DNA of 28,506 bases from contig JAQTUY010000002.1 of the NCBI GenBank assembly GCA_028707105.1, forward strand, positions 1 to 28,506. The letters are read 5' to 3'. The notes beneath the pieces are model-generated. The model was not told the origin of the DNA. It searched no databases and saw nothing but the letters and a program-made list of their open reading frames with translations. Below, in pieces: positions 1 to 8,561 of the stretch (its first letter is position 1; every line of letters starts with the position of its first letter). The position numbers and the translations under genes are program-made. This stretch comes from Candidatus Omnitrophota bacterium. GTDB taxonomy: Bacteria > Omnitrophota > Koll11 > Gygaellales > JAQTUY01.

Positions 1-1
1 G

Positions 2-1051
2 GTTCTAAACGCGAATATGGCGGTACTGGGGCTTATCGACGGATTAGGCGAAGCCCTTGTTTCCATATCGCAGGCGGTTTCGGGTTACGTTTCTGATAAG
101 ACCAAAAAAAGAAAGGTCTTTATCTGGGCCGGGTATCTCTGCGCGATGGTGTCCAGGACCGGTTACGCGTTATCCGCGGTATGGCAGCAGTTGATCTTTT
201 TTAAGGTCCTGGACAGGGCGGGGAAGATGCGCGGGGCGCCCAGGGATGCTATAATCGCCGATATATCCACCAGGGAGGACAGGGGCGGCAACTTTGGCTT
301 ACTGCGCATGATGGATAATTTAGGCGCGGTATGCGGTATCCTCCTCTGTATATTGCTTTTTAAATTCATAGGCTACAGGAACCTTTTCCTGCTGGCGGCA
401 ATACCTTCGCTGATCAGCGTTTTATTGGTCTTGTTCCTGGTGAAAGAAAAGAAAGCCGGGGGTATAAAACTTTTTAAGGGTTTATCGCCCAAGAATTTGA
501 GCTGGAATTGCAAGCTGTTCTTTTTATTGAGCGCGGTCTTTGCCCTGGGGAATTTTACTTATTCTTTTCTGCTGGTATACGCTAAAAAGCTTGGTTTCGC
601 GGCGGACTTTATGCCGGTGCTTTATTTTATATTCACTGCCGCCGCTTTAATTTTTTCCCTGCCATTCGGCAAGCTTGCCGATAAGATAGGCAGGAAACCT
701 TTGATATCTTTGTCATTCGCTTTCTGGGCATTAGTAGTTTTAAGTTTCATAGCGCAGAGCGGGCGCTGGACTATTATCCTGGCGTTTGTTTTATACGGGA
801 TGCATAAGGGGGCGTTAGAGCCGGTCCAGAGGACCCTTGTTTCCGAACTCGCCCCGATGGAACACAGGGCAAGCGCTATCGGATTGTTCCAGATGGTCAT
901 CGGCCTGTGCGCCCTTCCGGCTTCTTTAGTCGCCGGGATGCTCTGGGATAAAATGGGCAGGTTAATACCGTTCTATTTGTCGCTGGGCTTGACAGTCGCG
1001 GCGGTCATAATGCTCATCTTTGTGAAAGAGCCCAAAACGGATACTCTTTAA
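2..1051 (+). CDS. MFS transporter, 5'-truncated by window edge
   Basis: Inner-membrane major facilitator superfamily permease; the substrate cannot be read from sequence. The frame is open to base 2, upstream of the first ATG at 17, so the true N-terminus (at least part of TM1) lies outside the window. About ten to eleven hydrophobic segments remain. Two copies of the MFS loop motif A are visible: GYVSDKTKKRK early and FGKLADKIGRKP in the second half, as expected for the 6+6 fold. The stretch with RGAPRDAIIADIS and FGLLRMMDNLGA after TM4 is typical of a widespread uncharacterised MFS subgroup carrying an APRDALIAD signature. It ends in a charged tail (KEPKTDTL), 15 bases before the PilZ gene, so the two are probably co-transcribed. 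The family call is secure; any transport role is unknown. Confidence 0.88.
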   Translation, partial: VLNANMAVLGLIDGLGEALVSISQAVSGYVSDKTKKRKVFIWAGYLCAMVSRTGYALSAVWQQLIFFKVLDRAGKMRGAPRDAIIADISTREDRGGNFGLLRMMDNLGAVCGILLCILLFKFIGYRNLFLLAAIPSLISVLLVLFLVKEKKAGGIKLFKGLSPKNLSWNCKLFFLLSAVFALGNFTYSFLLVYAKKLGFAADFMPVLYFIFTAAALIFSLPFGKLADKIGRKPLISLSFAFWALVVLSFIAQSGRWTIILAFVLYGMHKGALEPVQRTLVSELAPMEHRASAIGLFQMVIGLCALPASLVAGMLWDKMGRLIPFYLSLGLTVAAVIMLIFVKEPKTDTL

Positions 1052-1066
1052 CTGGAGGGCTTTAAA

Positions 1067-1420
1067 ATGGATTATAGCGGACCGGAGAGAAGAAAGTATC
1101 CCCGCATCGGCGGGAAGTTCCTGGTTTCATACAGGATAGCGGATAAAGACGACCTGATCGATATTACCCAGACTAAGAATGTAAGCCTGGGAGGTATCCT
1201 TCTTACTACCGACAGGGCTTTTAAACCCGGGACCGACCTGATGATCGAGGTCAGGCTGCCGATAGACCCGAAGGCCATCAAGATCGTCGCCAGGGTCAGA
1301 CAATCCAAGGAACTTATCAAGGGGATGATCTATGACACGCACCTGGAATTTATGTCTATTGACGAGCATCATAAAAATATGGTCGCCAAGACCATAGAAC
1401 ATATCCTGAAGAAAGTATAG
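1067..1420 (+). CDS. PilZ-domain protein (c-di-GMP receptor candidate)
   Basis: Single-domain PilZ protein of 117 aa, probably a cytoplasmic c-di-GMP sensor. Both ligand-binding motifs are present: an arginine motif at the N-terminus (RRKYPR, residues 8-13) and the downstream NVSLGG motif (D/NxSxxG) at about residues 38-43. The rest matches the PilZ beta barrel, with FKPGTDLMIEVRLP and a later LEFMSI strand, and ends in a short helix. No output domain is fused, so it must act through a partner. SD GGAGG lies at 1054-1058, eight bases before the ATG. It sits between an MFS transporter and homoserine dehydrogenase with short gaps, so it may be transcribed with either; the context gives no clear target. 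Confidence 0.88.
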   Translation: MDYSGPERRKYPRIGGKFLVSYRIADKDDLIDITQTKNVSLGGILLTTDRAFKPGTDLMIEVRLPIDPKAIKIVARVRQSKELIKGMIYDTHLEFMSIDEHHKNMVAKTIEHILKKV

Positions 1421-1433
1421 CGAGGTCAAAGAG

Positions 1434-2732
1434 ATGATAAAAAAGATAAATGTAGGCCTTATAGGTTTCGGTAATGTCGGCAGCGGAGTTGTGAAGATAT
1501 TGAAGAGCAGGCGGGCCCTGCTCAGGGACAAGATAGATGTCGATATCGTCCTCAAGAAAATATGCGACAAGGATATTTCCTCCAGAAGGGATATAAACGT
1601 CGAACGGGAGCTTCTCACCGGCAACGCCGATGAGATACTTAATGACCCTTCGATAGACATAGTAATGGAGTTGATGGGCGGCATTCATCCGGCAAAAGAG
1701 TTCATTATCAAGGCCCTGCGTAACGGCAAACATGTTATCACCGCCAATAAAGCCCTGTTGGCCGAGGAGGGAAGCGAATTGTTCGCCTTATCCAGAGAGC
1801 GCGGCAAGGCAATATGCTTTGAAGCCTCCTGCGGCGCCGGCATCCCGATTATTAAATCCTTAAGAGAAGGATTGGTGGCCAATAAATTCTCCAATATCTA
1901 CGGTATTATCAACGGGACTTCGAATTTTGTTCTTTCGGAGATGGCGGAAAAAGATTGTAGTTTCTCGGAGGCGCTTAAGGAAGCCAAAAGAAGAGGCTTT
2001 GCCGAAAGCAATCCCTCTCTTGATATCGACGGCATTGATTCGGCGCACAAATTGATCCTTCTTATCTATCTGTGTTTCGGCAGGTTCGTAAACATGAAGG
2101 ATATCTTCATTGAAGGGATATCGCACATCTCTATTTCCGACATTAATTATGCCCAAGAGCTGGGCCTGGAGATAAAACTGCTGGCCATCGCTAAAAAGGT
2201 GGGCGATGAGCTGGAAGTAAGGGTGCATCCGACCATGATCCCCAGGGAGCACCTCTTATCGTCCGTGGGCGGGATATTTAACGCGATACACGTTGATTCG
2301 GACCTGGCAGGGGAGTTGTTGTTTTACGGCCCCGGCGCGGGGCAGATGTGCGCGGCCTCAGGGGTCATCTCGGACTTAGTGGACCTTATCCAGGATGTCA
2401 AAGCCGGATTGTTCAAGCCTACCATGAATGTGGTGCTGGATGGATCCATCAAAAAGCTTCGCCGTATCGATGAAATAGAAAGCCGTTATTACATCCGTTT
2501 TATGGCCATAGATAAACCCGGCGTCCTGGCCAGGATCTCCGGTGTCCTCTCGACTGAAGGCATAAGTATCGCTTCTGTCACTCAAAAGGAGAGAAAAAAG
2601 CAGGAGATCGTGCCTATCGTGATGATCATCCACGAGGCCAAGGAAAGAAATCTCAGGCAGGCGCTGGAGAAGTTGGACCGGCTGAATGTATTCAAGGAGA
2701 AAAGCGTAGCCATAAGGATCGAGGAAGTCTAA
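1434..2732 (+). CDS. hom: Homoserine dehydrogenase
   Basis: Reduces aspartate-4-semialdehyde to homoserine with NAD(P)H, the branch point toward threonine and methionine. The 432-aa protein has the three parts of the long, regulated form. First is an N-terminal Rossmann fold with GFGNVG at residues 11-16. Next is the catalytic domain, with VITANKALLAEEG and the family signature GIINGTSNFVLSEM near residue 160. Last is a C-terminal ACT domain from about residue 355 (YYIRFMAIDKPGVLARISGV), usually the threonine feedback site. SD GAGG precedes the ATG. It starts 13 bases after the PilZ gene and is followed after 17 bases by threonine synthase, so it opens the aspartate-family part of the window. 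Full length, nothing missing. Confidence 0.97.
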   Translation: MIKKINVGLIGFGNVGSGVVKILKSRRALLRDKIDVDIVLKKICDKDISSRRDINVERELLTGNADEILNDPSIDIVMELMGGIHPAKEFIIKALRNGKHVITANKALLAEEGSELFALSRERGKAICFEASCGAGIPIIKSLREGLVANKFSNIYGIINGTSNFVLSEMAEKDCSFSEALKEAKRRGFAESNPSLDIDGIDSAHKLILLIYLCFGRFVNMKDIFIEGISHISISDINYAQELGLEIKLLAIAKKVGDELEVRVHPTMIPREHLLSSVGGIFNAIHVDSDLAGELLFYGPGAGQMCAASGVISDLVDLIQDVKAGLFKPTMNVVLDGSIKKLRRIDEIESRYYIRFMAIDKPGVLARISGVLSTEGISIASVTQKERKKQEIVPIVMIIHEAKERNLRQALEKLDRLNVFKEKSVAIRIEEV

Positions 2733-2749
2733 CCTTTCAAGGATAGAAG

Positions 2750-3844
2750 ATGCAATATAAAGGGTTGATCGATAAATACAGAAAGTACCTTCCGGTGTCC
2801 GGAAAGACCCCGGTTGTAACTTTAAACGAAGGGAATACTCCTTTAATATTCGCGCCGGCTTTGAGCAAACTTACCGGCAAGGATTGCCGCGTTTACTTAA
2901 AGTACGAGGGCCTAAATCCTACCGGGTCGTTTAAGGACCGGGGGATGACTATGGCTATTTCCAAGGCCGTTGAAGAGGGCTCTCAGGTCGTGATGTGCGC
3001 TTCAACAGGCAATACCTCCGCTTCGGCAGCCGCTTACGCCGCCAAGGCGGGCATCAAGTGCATCGTCCTTATCCCCAGCGGCGCTATAGCTCTGGGTAAA
3101 CTGGCGCAGGCCCTTATTCACGGAGCGGTAGTGCTGGCAGTGGACGGAAATTTCGACGATGCCTTAAACCTGGTTAGGGATATTACCTCAAAATATCCCA
3201 TCACCCTGGTAAATTCCATTAATCCTTATCGTATTGAAGGCCAGAAGACAGGCGCTTTCGAGATATGTGACTTTCTGGGAGACGCGCCTGATTTTCAGGT
3301 GATGCCTGTCGGCAACGCCGGGAATATCACTGCCTATTGGAAGGGATATAAGGAATACAAAAGATCCGGGAAATCCGTTAAGCTGCCAAAGATGCTCGGT
3401 TTCCAGGCTAAGGGATCCGCGCCGATCGTCAGGAATAAAATAGTCAGGCATCCTAAGACTATAGCAACCGCCATCAAGATCGGCAACCCGGCCAGCTGGG
3501 AGCAGGCAGTCCAGGCGCGCGATGATTCTAAAGGCCTGATCGACATGGTGTCCGATAAAGAAATATTAGACGCGTATAAATTGCTGGCGGCTAAAGAAGG
3601 CGTGTTTGCCGAACCGGCTTCCTGCGCTTCTATCGCCGGTTTATTAAAATTGGCCAATGCGGGTTATTTTAAGAAAGCGAGGGCCGCCGGAAGCAGGTCG
3701 AGGGGCGCGGCAATAACTTGTATCCTTACCGGCCACGGGCTCAAAGATCCCGACAGGGTGATCAAAACCGTCAAGAAACCCAAGCTGGTTAAGCCTGATT
3801 TGAAGGCGATATTAAAGGAGATAGGCATAATATGCAAGAGCTAA
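2750..3844 (+). CDS. thrC: Threonine synthase
   Basis: PLP enzyme converting O-phosphohomoserine to threonine. At 364 aa it is the short bacterial type. The PLP lysine is K62 in SFKDRGM. The substrate/cofactor loop [18 protein letters not shown] follows, and GNAGN in the middle is the phosphate-binding glycine loop. The C-terminal half carries the usual [16 protein letters not shown] and a late LTGHGLKD. An AAGGA site precedes the ATG. Its last 13 bases overlap the start of the nucleotidyltransferase gene, which suggests translational coupling. Together with hom, lysC and the kinase candidate at 6066 it makes a nearly complete aspartate-to-threonine route; only aspartate-semialdehyde dehydrogenase is not in the window. 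Confidence 0.96.
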   Translation: MQYKGLIDKYRKYLPVSGKTPVVTLNEGNTPLIFAPALSKLTGKDCRVYLKYEGLNPTGSFKDRGMTMAISKAVEEGSQVVMCASTGNTSASAAAYAAKAGIKCIVLIPSGAIALGKLAQALIHGAVVLAVDGNFDDALNLVRDITSKYPITLVNSINPYRIEGQKTGAFEICDFLGDAPDFQVMPVGNAGNITAYWKGYKEYKRSGKSVKLPKMLGFQAKGSAPIVRNKIVRHPKTIATAIKIGNPASWEQAVQARDDSKGLIDMVSDKEILDAYKLLAAKEGVFAEPASCASIAGLLKLANAGYFKKARAAGSRSRGAAITCILTGHGLKDPDRVIKTVKKPKLVKPDLKAILKEIGIICKS

Positions 3845-4560
3845 AGATCAGCGGCGGGCATAAAAGCGTACTCCAGGATTTTACCGATAACCTGCGGGGT
3901 ATTTTTAAGGATGAATTGGTCAGCGTTATTCTTTACGGCAGCGCGGCAAGAGGGGAGTTTACCGGGAGGGAATCGAATCTTAACGTGCTGATCGTCTTAA
4001 AAGACGCGGGCCTGGCCAATCTTAAGAAATGCACCGGCCTGGTAAACAGGTTTAAGTTCAGGGCGCTCGACCCGTTTTTCTTAAGCCGCAAATACATCAG
4101 TGATTCGCTGGATGTTTTCCCGATCGAATTCCTGGATATGAAAGAAAATTACGCCGTATTATACGGTGAAGATATCTTAAAAGATATCCAGGTGGACACG
4201 AAGAATTTAAGGTTTCAGTGCGAGCAGGAATTAAAAGCCAAACTGGTAAGTTTAAGGCAGGCTTATTTACGCCAGAGCAGGAATGGGGCGGCGCTTAAGT
4301 ATTTGATGTTCAGGTACGCCACTTCCTTGCTTCATATTTTAAAGAATATGCTGCGCGTCAAAGGCAAGAAGGCCCCTTTCTTGAGGCAGGATATCCTGGA
4401 CCAGGCCGCGCAGGAGCTTAAGATAAAAACATCGGCTCTCAGCAGGATATTGTCCGCTAAGAACAAGGAAATAGCGCTTGGCAGGGGAGATTTAGGACCG
4501 TTATTCGTTGAGTTCACCGAGGAACTTGAGAAGATATCCGATATCGTAGACCAGCTTTAA
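3832..4560 (+). CDS. Nucleotidyltransferase-fold protein with degenerate active site
   Basis: A 242-aa protein with an N-terminal polymerase-beta-like nucleotidyltransferase (MNT-type) fold and a mostly helical C-terminal half resembling the HEPN/KNTase-C-like helical part of such proteins. The fold is shown by [14 protein letters not shown] (residues 31-43; the GS is at 36-37), then SNLNVLIVL. In active enzymes that last segment reads SD-I-D-LLV, with two metal-binding aspartates; here both positions are Asn (N49, N51). Catalysis is therefore doubtful and a binding or structural role is more likely. SD AAAGGAGA lies inside the end of thrC, which it overlaps by 13 bases. Lying between threonine genes and a TPM/LemA pair, it has no obvious pathway role, and I do not know its function. 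Confidence 0.7.
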   Translation: MQELKISGGHKSVLQDFTDNLRGIFKDELVSVILYGSAARGEFTGRESNLNVLIVLKDAGLANLKKCTGLVNRFKFRALDPFFLSRKYISDSLDVFPIEFLDMKENYAVLYGEDILKDIQVDTKNLRFQCEQELKAKLVSLRQAYLRQSRNGAALKYLMFRYATSLLHILKNMLRVKGKKAPFLRQDILDQAAQELKIKTSALSRILSAKNKEIALGRGDLGPLFVEFTEELEKISDIVDQL

Positions 4561-4565
4561 TATCC

Positions 4566-5474
4566 TTGATAAGACAGATCAATAGAAGACCAGGTTTATT
4601 CGGGTTTATCGCTCGCGCGGCTTTGGCGGTTTGTTTGTCCGGGCCTCTTGTTGCCGGAGCGCAGGAAGTATCCCGGCCGTATAATTGGGTAAATGATTTC
4701 GCGGGGGTCATCAGCAGCGATGATAACCAAAAGCTGACGGCGCTGATCGCGGATGTGGAACAAAAAACAGGCGCTGAGATCGCGGTAGTCACGCAGGATT
4801 CGATCGCCCCATACGATGAAAAAGATTACGCCATTAAGCTCTTTGATATGTGGAAGGTCGGCAAACGCGGCAAGGATAACGGCGTTATCGTTCTTTTAGC
4901 CGTTAAGGAACGCCGCTGGCGCATACAGACGGGTTACGGCCTGGAGGGGGCATTGCCGGACAGCCTCTGCGGCCGGATCGGCCGCGATTATATGGCCTCT
5001 TATTTTAAAGAAGGCAAATACGGACAGGGTTTATATAACGGCGTATCCGCTATCGCCCAGGTCATCCTGAGGGAAGCGGGAGTCCCTTCGGGAAACCTCC
5101 CGGCCGGGGCGCAGAAACGCGGCCAGCCGGTCCCCTTATTCTTATACGTTTTTGCTCCATTGTTCTTTTTTGTGTGGAACTTACCCTGGCCTTTTATCAT
5201 CGGCTTGCCTTTTACTTTGTTATTTGCTTCGGCATTTTATAATATGTCTCCCGTACTGGGCGCTCTGGTGATGCTGGGATATATAGGATCATTAGCTGTC
5301 AGGTATAATTATTGGCATAAGCAGCCTCTGGATAAGCGCAACAGTTTTTTCGGGGTGCAGTCATACGGCGGGCGTTTTAGCAGCGGGCATTCGGGCGGAG
5401 GCTTTAGCGGCGGAAGTTTCGGAGGGTTTGGAGGAGGAAGCAGCGGCGGAGGCGGAGCAGGCGGAGGTTTTTAA
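4566..5474 (+). CDS. TPM-domain (YgcG-type) membrane protein with Gly-rich tail
   Basis: An exported membrane-anchored protein of the TPM (TLP18.3/Psb32/MOLO-1) family; the biochemical role in bacteria is unsettled, with links to membrane-protein quality control. The start is a TTG five bases after the previous stop with no good SD, so translation probably reinitiates. This start gives a signal peptide: basic RQINRR, a hydrophobic run, and a cleavage-like AGA-Q near residue 33. The TPM domain spans about 42-165, with NDFAGVIS, GAEIAVVTQDS, DNGVIVLLAVKERRWRIQTG and GLEGALPD. Two hydrophobic segments follow at about 190-245, then a low-complexity Gly/Ser/Phe tail to the C-terminus. LemA lies immediately downstream, a pairing seen in many bacteria. 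Confidence 0.9.
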   Translation: MIRQINRRPGLFGFIARAALAVCLSGPLVAGAQEVSRPYNWVNDFAGVISSDDNQKLTALIADVEQKTGAEIAVVTQDSIAPYDEKDYAIKLFDMWKVGKRGKDNGVIVLLAVKERRWRIQTGYGLEGALPDSLCGRIGRDYMASYFKEGKYGQGLYNGVSAIAQVILREAGVPSGNLPAGAQKRGQPVPLFLYVFAPLFFFVWNLPWPFIIGLPFTLLFASAFYNMSPVLGALVMLGYIGSLAVRYNYWHKQPLDKRNSFFGVQSYGGRFSSGHSGGGFSGGSFGGFGGGSSGGGGAGGGF

Positions 5475-5494
5475 TCCCCGGAGGGTTAGAGAAG

Positions 5495-6064
5495 ATGAAT
5501 AAGATATTCGGTTTATTGGGGCTTTTGATCCTGGTCATCGTGATCGGAGCGAGCTGGTATATTAACGGTTTAAATAAAGTCGTTATCCTGGATGAGAACG
5601 TCCGCCAGGCCTGGGCGCAGGTGGAGACCCAGTTGCAGAGGCGCATGGACCTTATCCCGAACCTGGTCGATACGGTCAAGGGTTACGCCGCTTATGAAAA
5701 GGGCGTATTTGAGAATGTAACTTTAGCCCGTTCGCAATGGGCCGGAGCTAAGACTATTGACGATAAGGTCAAGGCTGCTACTTCCGTGGATTCGGCGATC
5801 GCCAGGTTACTGATGGTGGTCGAAAACTATCCCACTCTTAAAGCAAGCGAGAATTTTAAGGCCCTCCAGGACCAGCTGGAAGGGACAGAGAACAGGATAT
5901 CAGTTGAGAGGATGCGTTATAATCAGGCGGTGATGACGTTTAATGCCTATATCAGGACGGTCTTCGGCGTAGTCTTTGCCAAGTCCAGAGGCTTGAATAA
6001 ACCGGCGGTATATTTTGAGGGAGCAAAGGGCTCGGAGAAGGTGCCGGAAGTAAAATTCCAATAA
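5495..6064 (+). CDS. lemA: LemA family protein
   Basis: Small membrane-anchored helical protein, 189 aa, the usual LemA length. One N-terminal transmembrane helix (FGLLGLLILVIVIGASWYI, about residues 5-23) leaves the rest outside the cytoplasm. The family core is clear: VRQAWAQVETQLQRRMDLIPNLVD at about residues 36-59, a KGYAAYEK turn, TLKASENF, then ISVERMRYNQAVMTFN and the closing FGVVFAKSRGL. SD GGAGG sits well before the ATG. LemA genes commonly neighbour TPM genes, as here, and the two may form one envelope complex; that is inference. The molecular function is not established. One base separates it from the next gene, so it belongs to the same transcript as the threonine genes. Confidence 0.94.
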   Translation: MNKIFGLLGLLILVIVIGASWYINGLNKVVILDENVRQAWAQVETQLQRRMDLIPNLVDTVKGYAAYEKGVFENVTLARSQWAGAKTIDDKVKAATSVDSAIARLLMVVENYPTLKASENFKALQDQLEGTENRISVERMRYNQAVMTFNAYIRTVFGVVFAKSRGLNKPAVYFEGAKGSEKVPEVKFQ

Positions 6065-6065
6065 G

Positions 6066-7268
6066 ATGAAATATATACTTTTAGTCGGCGACGGGATGGC
6101 GGATTACCCGATAGAGGAGTTGGGCAACAGGACTCCTTTGGAGGCAGCCCGTACGCCTAATATGGACTTTATCGCGCGGCAGGGCCGTATGGGGAGGGTA
6201 AAGACCGTTCCCGACAAGATGACGCCCGGTTCGGATGTCGCTATTATCTCTATTATGGGTTATGAGCCTGCGCGTTATTATACGGGCCGCGGGCCGCTGG
6301 AAGCGGCTAATCTGGGGGTTGAGCTTGGGCCTGATGACGTAGCCTTCCGCTGCAACCTTATTACCGCGGCAGAAGATAAATTATTAGATTACAGCGCCGG
6401 GCATATCAGCAGTAAAGAGGCTGATATCCTGGTGCGTAGTGTCCAGGATAAACTTGGTTCGGATACTATAAAGTTTTATTCCGGCGTAGGCTACCGCCAT
6501 TTGATGGTTTTCAAGGACGCGCGGGGGCTTGATCTGGATAAGCTTCTTTGTAAGCCTCCTCACGATATCCTGGGCCAGAGTATAGATAAGAATTTCCCTA
6601 AAGGTAATAATGCCGAACTTATCATTAAGCTGATGCGTCAATCCAGGGATTTCCTGGGAGGCCATGAAATAAACAGTATCAGGATAGACCTCAAAGAGAA
6701 TCCCGCGAACATGATCTGGCTCTGGGGCCAGGGCAAGAGGCCGGATATGCCTACCTTTAAGGAAAAATACGGCGTTAACGGCAGCGTGATATCGGCCGTC
6801 GACCTTATTAAAGGCATGGGCAGGATATTGGGTTTGGATGTGATCAATGTTCCCGGAGCTACGGGATATTATGATACGGATTATAAAGGCAAAGCTAACG
6901 CTGCCCTGAGCGCGCTTAAGGATAAAGATTTCGTTTTTGTGCACGTGGAGGCTCCTGATGAGGCGGGCCATAACGGGGATTTAAGAGAAAAGATCGCCGC
7001 GATCGAACGGTTTGATCAGATGGTAGTGGGCGCTATTTTGGAGGCGTATAAGCGCAAACGTAATTTTCGGATCATGGTCCTGCCCGACCATCCTACGCCC
7101 GTGGCGCTTCGGACGCACGCCGCCGACCCGGTTTGTTTCGGGATACTCGGCAAGGATATTTTTGGCGAAGGGTTTTCCGGTTACAGCGAGAAGGAAGCGC
7201 AAAAAAGCAGCCTTTATTTCGATAAGGGGCATGAATTGATGGAGTATTTCATCAAAGGGGAGAAATAA
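6066..7268 (+). CDS. Phosphoglycerate-mutase-like protein, proposed homoserine kinase
   Basis: A 400-aa alkaline-phosphatase-superfamily enzyme of the ApgM type (archaeal cofactor-independent phosphoglycerate mutase). Metal and catalytic residues are visible: D9 in LLVGDGMADYP, the nucleophile-position Ser56 in TPGSDVAI, HVEAPDEAGHNGD at about residues 293-305, and DHPTP near 341. Homology alone would say phosphoglycerate mutase. However, a subfamily of these proteins (TIGR02535, proposed homoserine kinase) sits with threonine genes in bacteria lacking ThrB. Here it is one base after lemA and 32 bases before lysC, with hom and thrC upstream and no GHMP-type homoserine kinase in the window. 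I therefore favour phosphorylation of homoserine for ThrC. A glycolytic mutase remains possible if the genome has no other one. Confidence 0.8.
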   Translation: MKYILLVGDGMADYPIEELGNRTPLEAARTPNMDFIARQGRMGRVKTVPDKMTPGSDVAIISIMGYEPARYYTGRGPLEAANLGVELGPDDVAFRCNLITAAEDKLLDYSAGHISSKEADILVRSVQDKLGSDTIKFYSGVGYRHLMVFKDARGLDLDKLLCKPPHDILGQSIDKNFPKGNNAELIIKLMRQSRDFLGGHEINSIRIDLKENPANMIWLWGQGKRPDMPTFKEKYGVNGSVISAVDLIKGMGRILGLDVINVPGATGYYDTDYKGKANAALSALKDKDFVFVHVEAPDEAGHNGDLREKIAAIERFDQMVVGAILEAYKRKRNFRIMVLPDHPTPVALRTHAADPVCFGILGKDIFGEGFSGYSEKEAQKSSLYFDKGHELMEYFIKGEK

Positions 7269-7300
7269 CACTTAGGTTTAAAAGTTAAAAAGAGGTTGGT

Positions 7301-8524
7301 ATGTCCAAGAAGCTGATAGTCCAAAAATTCGGCGGCTCATCCGTAGCCAATGTGGAGCGCATCCAGAATGTCGCCAGGAGGGTGGTGGAGTGCAGGAAAA
7401 AGGGTGATAGTATCGTAGTCGTAGTCTCGGCAATGGCGGATACTACCGATGAGCTTATTGACCTGGCCGACAAGATAAATAAGTATCCTCCTGAAAGGGA
7501 AATGGATATGTTAATGTCAACGGGCGAGCAGGTATCGGTGGCCTTGTTGGCTATGGCTATAGATAAGCTGGGATGTAAGGCGATATCATTTACCGGAGCG
7601 CAGGTAGGCATCCTGACCGATAAATCCCATACCAAGGCGCGCATTCTGGATATTAACGGCAGGCGCATCCACGAAGAGCTTAAAAAAGGCAAGGTTGTGA
7701 TCGTAGCCGGCTTCCAGGGTATGACGGCAGAGCAGGAGATCACTACTCTTGGCCGCGGCGGTTCGGATCTGACGGCTGTTGCGCTGGCCAAGGCGCTGGC
7801 GGCCGATATCTGTGAAATATATTCGGATGTTGACGGCATATATACCGCCGATCCCAGGATCGTGCCCGACGCCCGTAAGCTGAAAGTGATAAGTTATGAT
7901 GAGATGCTGGAGATGGCGTCCTTAGGCGCTCAGGTGATGCAGTCGCGTTCGGTAGAAGTAGCCAAAAAATTTAATGTAGTGATACACGCGCGTTCATCAT
8001 TCAGCAGGCATAAAGGGACGATCATTTGTAAGGAGGCTAAAGTCATGGAAGACGTAGTAGTAAGCGGTGTAACTTATAATAAGAACGAATCCAAGATAAC
8101 TATCTGCGATGTACCGGACAAGCCGGGCCTGGCGGCCAAGATATTTAACGCGATCTCCCGTAAAGGCGTGAGCGTGGATATGATAGTCCAGAATACCAGC
8201 CATGACCGCAGGACCGATATATCCTTTACCGTTACTAAGGACGCCTCAAAGAAGGCGGGGCGCCTGACTCGCTCTATCGCTAAAGACATCGGGGCCGGCG
8301 ATGTGCTGGAAGATACGGATGTGGCCCGCGTGTCCATAGTCGGCGTGGGGATGAAGTCCCATCCGGGTATCGCCGCCAAGATGTTCGAGGCTTTGGCGGA
8401 GCATAATGTCAACATTGAGATGATCTCGACGTCCGATATCAGCATTTCCTGTATTATACAGAAGAAACTTGCGGAAGCCGCGGTCAAAGCGCTCCACAGC
8501 GCGTTTAATTTAGGGAAAAAATGA
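7301..8524 (+). CDS. lysC: Aspartate kinase
   Basis: Phosphorylates aspartate, the first step toward lysine, threonine and methionine. It is 407 aa, the monofunctional form with two C-terminal ACT domains. The N-terminal amino-acid kinase domain begins with LIVQKFGGSSVAN (KFGGSS at residues 9-14). It includes STGEQVSVALLA, GFQGMTAEQEITTLGRGGSDLTAVALA and YSDVDGIYTADPRIVPDA. The ACT region runs from about residue 265 (ICDVPDKPGLAAKIFN) to the end, the second repeat starting near VSIVGVGMKSHPGIAAKMFE. This is the usual lysine/threonine feedback module. The gene follows the homoserine kinase candidate by 32 bases, with a modest GAGG SD. An internal in-frame start (8045) probably also makes a separate ACT-only subunit. 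Confidence 0.97.
   Translation: MSKKLIVQKFGGSSVANVERIQNVARRVVECRKKGDSIVVVVSAMADTTDELIDLADKINKYPPEREMDMLMSTGEQVSVALLAMAIDKLGCKAISFTGAQVGILTDKSHTKARILDINGRRIHEELKKGKVVIVAGFQGMTAEQEITTLGRGGSDLTAVALAKALAADICEIYSDVDGIYTADPRIVPDARKLKVISYDEMLEMASLGAQVMQSRSVEVAKKFNVVIHARSSFSRHKGTIICKEAKVMEDVVVSGVTYNKNESKITICDVPDKPGLAAKIFNAISRKGVSVDMIVQNTSHDRRTDISFTVTKDASKKAGRLTRSIAKDIGAGDVLEDTDVARVSIVGVGMKSHPGIAAKMFEALAEHNVNIEMISTSDISISCIIQKKLAEAAVKALHSAFNLGKK
8045..8524 (+). CDS. Aspartate kinase beta (regulatory) subunit from internal in-frame start
   Basis: Inside lysC, codon 249 is an ATG preceded by a perfect SD (AAGGAGG at 8030-8036, eight bases upstream), in the same frame as lysC. Starting there gives a 159-aa protein, MEDVVVSGVTYNKNESK onward, holding only the two ACT domains. 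The alpha2beta2 aspartate kinases of Bacillus subtilis, Corynebacterium glutamicum and Thermus make their beta subunit in just this way, from an internal start near residue 250. The SD here is stronger than the one before full-length lysC, which supports real use. The sequence evidence is only the SD and the conserved position; no expression can be seen. Confidence 0.72.
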   Translation: MEDVVVSGVTYNKNESKITICDVPDKPGLAAKIFNAISRKGVSVDMIVQNTSHDRRTDISFTVTKDASKKAGRLTRSIAKDIGAGDVLEDTDVARVSIVGVGMKSHPGIAAKMFEALAEHNVNIEMISTSDISISCIIQKKLAEAAVKALHSAFNLGKK

Positions 8525-8561
8525 CCGGAATTCTTTTTAACGCGGCAAGCGGAGGATTCTG

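Noticed and set aside
1127..1733. Long minus-strand open frames opposite the PilZ and hom genes.
   Set aside because: No SD, no recognisable family, and they lie opposite intact conserved genes. They are mirror frames of real coding sequence, as are the others across the window.
5375..5471. G-rich repeat stretch at the end of the TPM gene as a regulatory G-quadruplex.
   Set aside because: It simply encodes the Gly/Ser tail typical of this protein family; few runs have three or more G, so a special DNA role is not supported.
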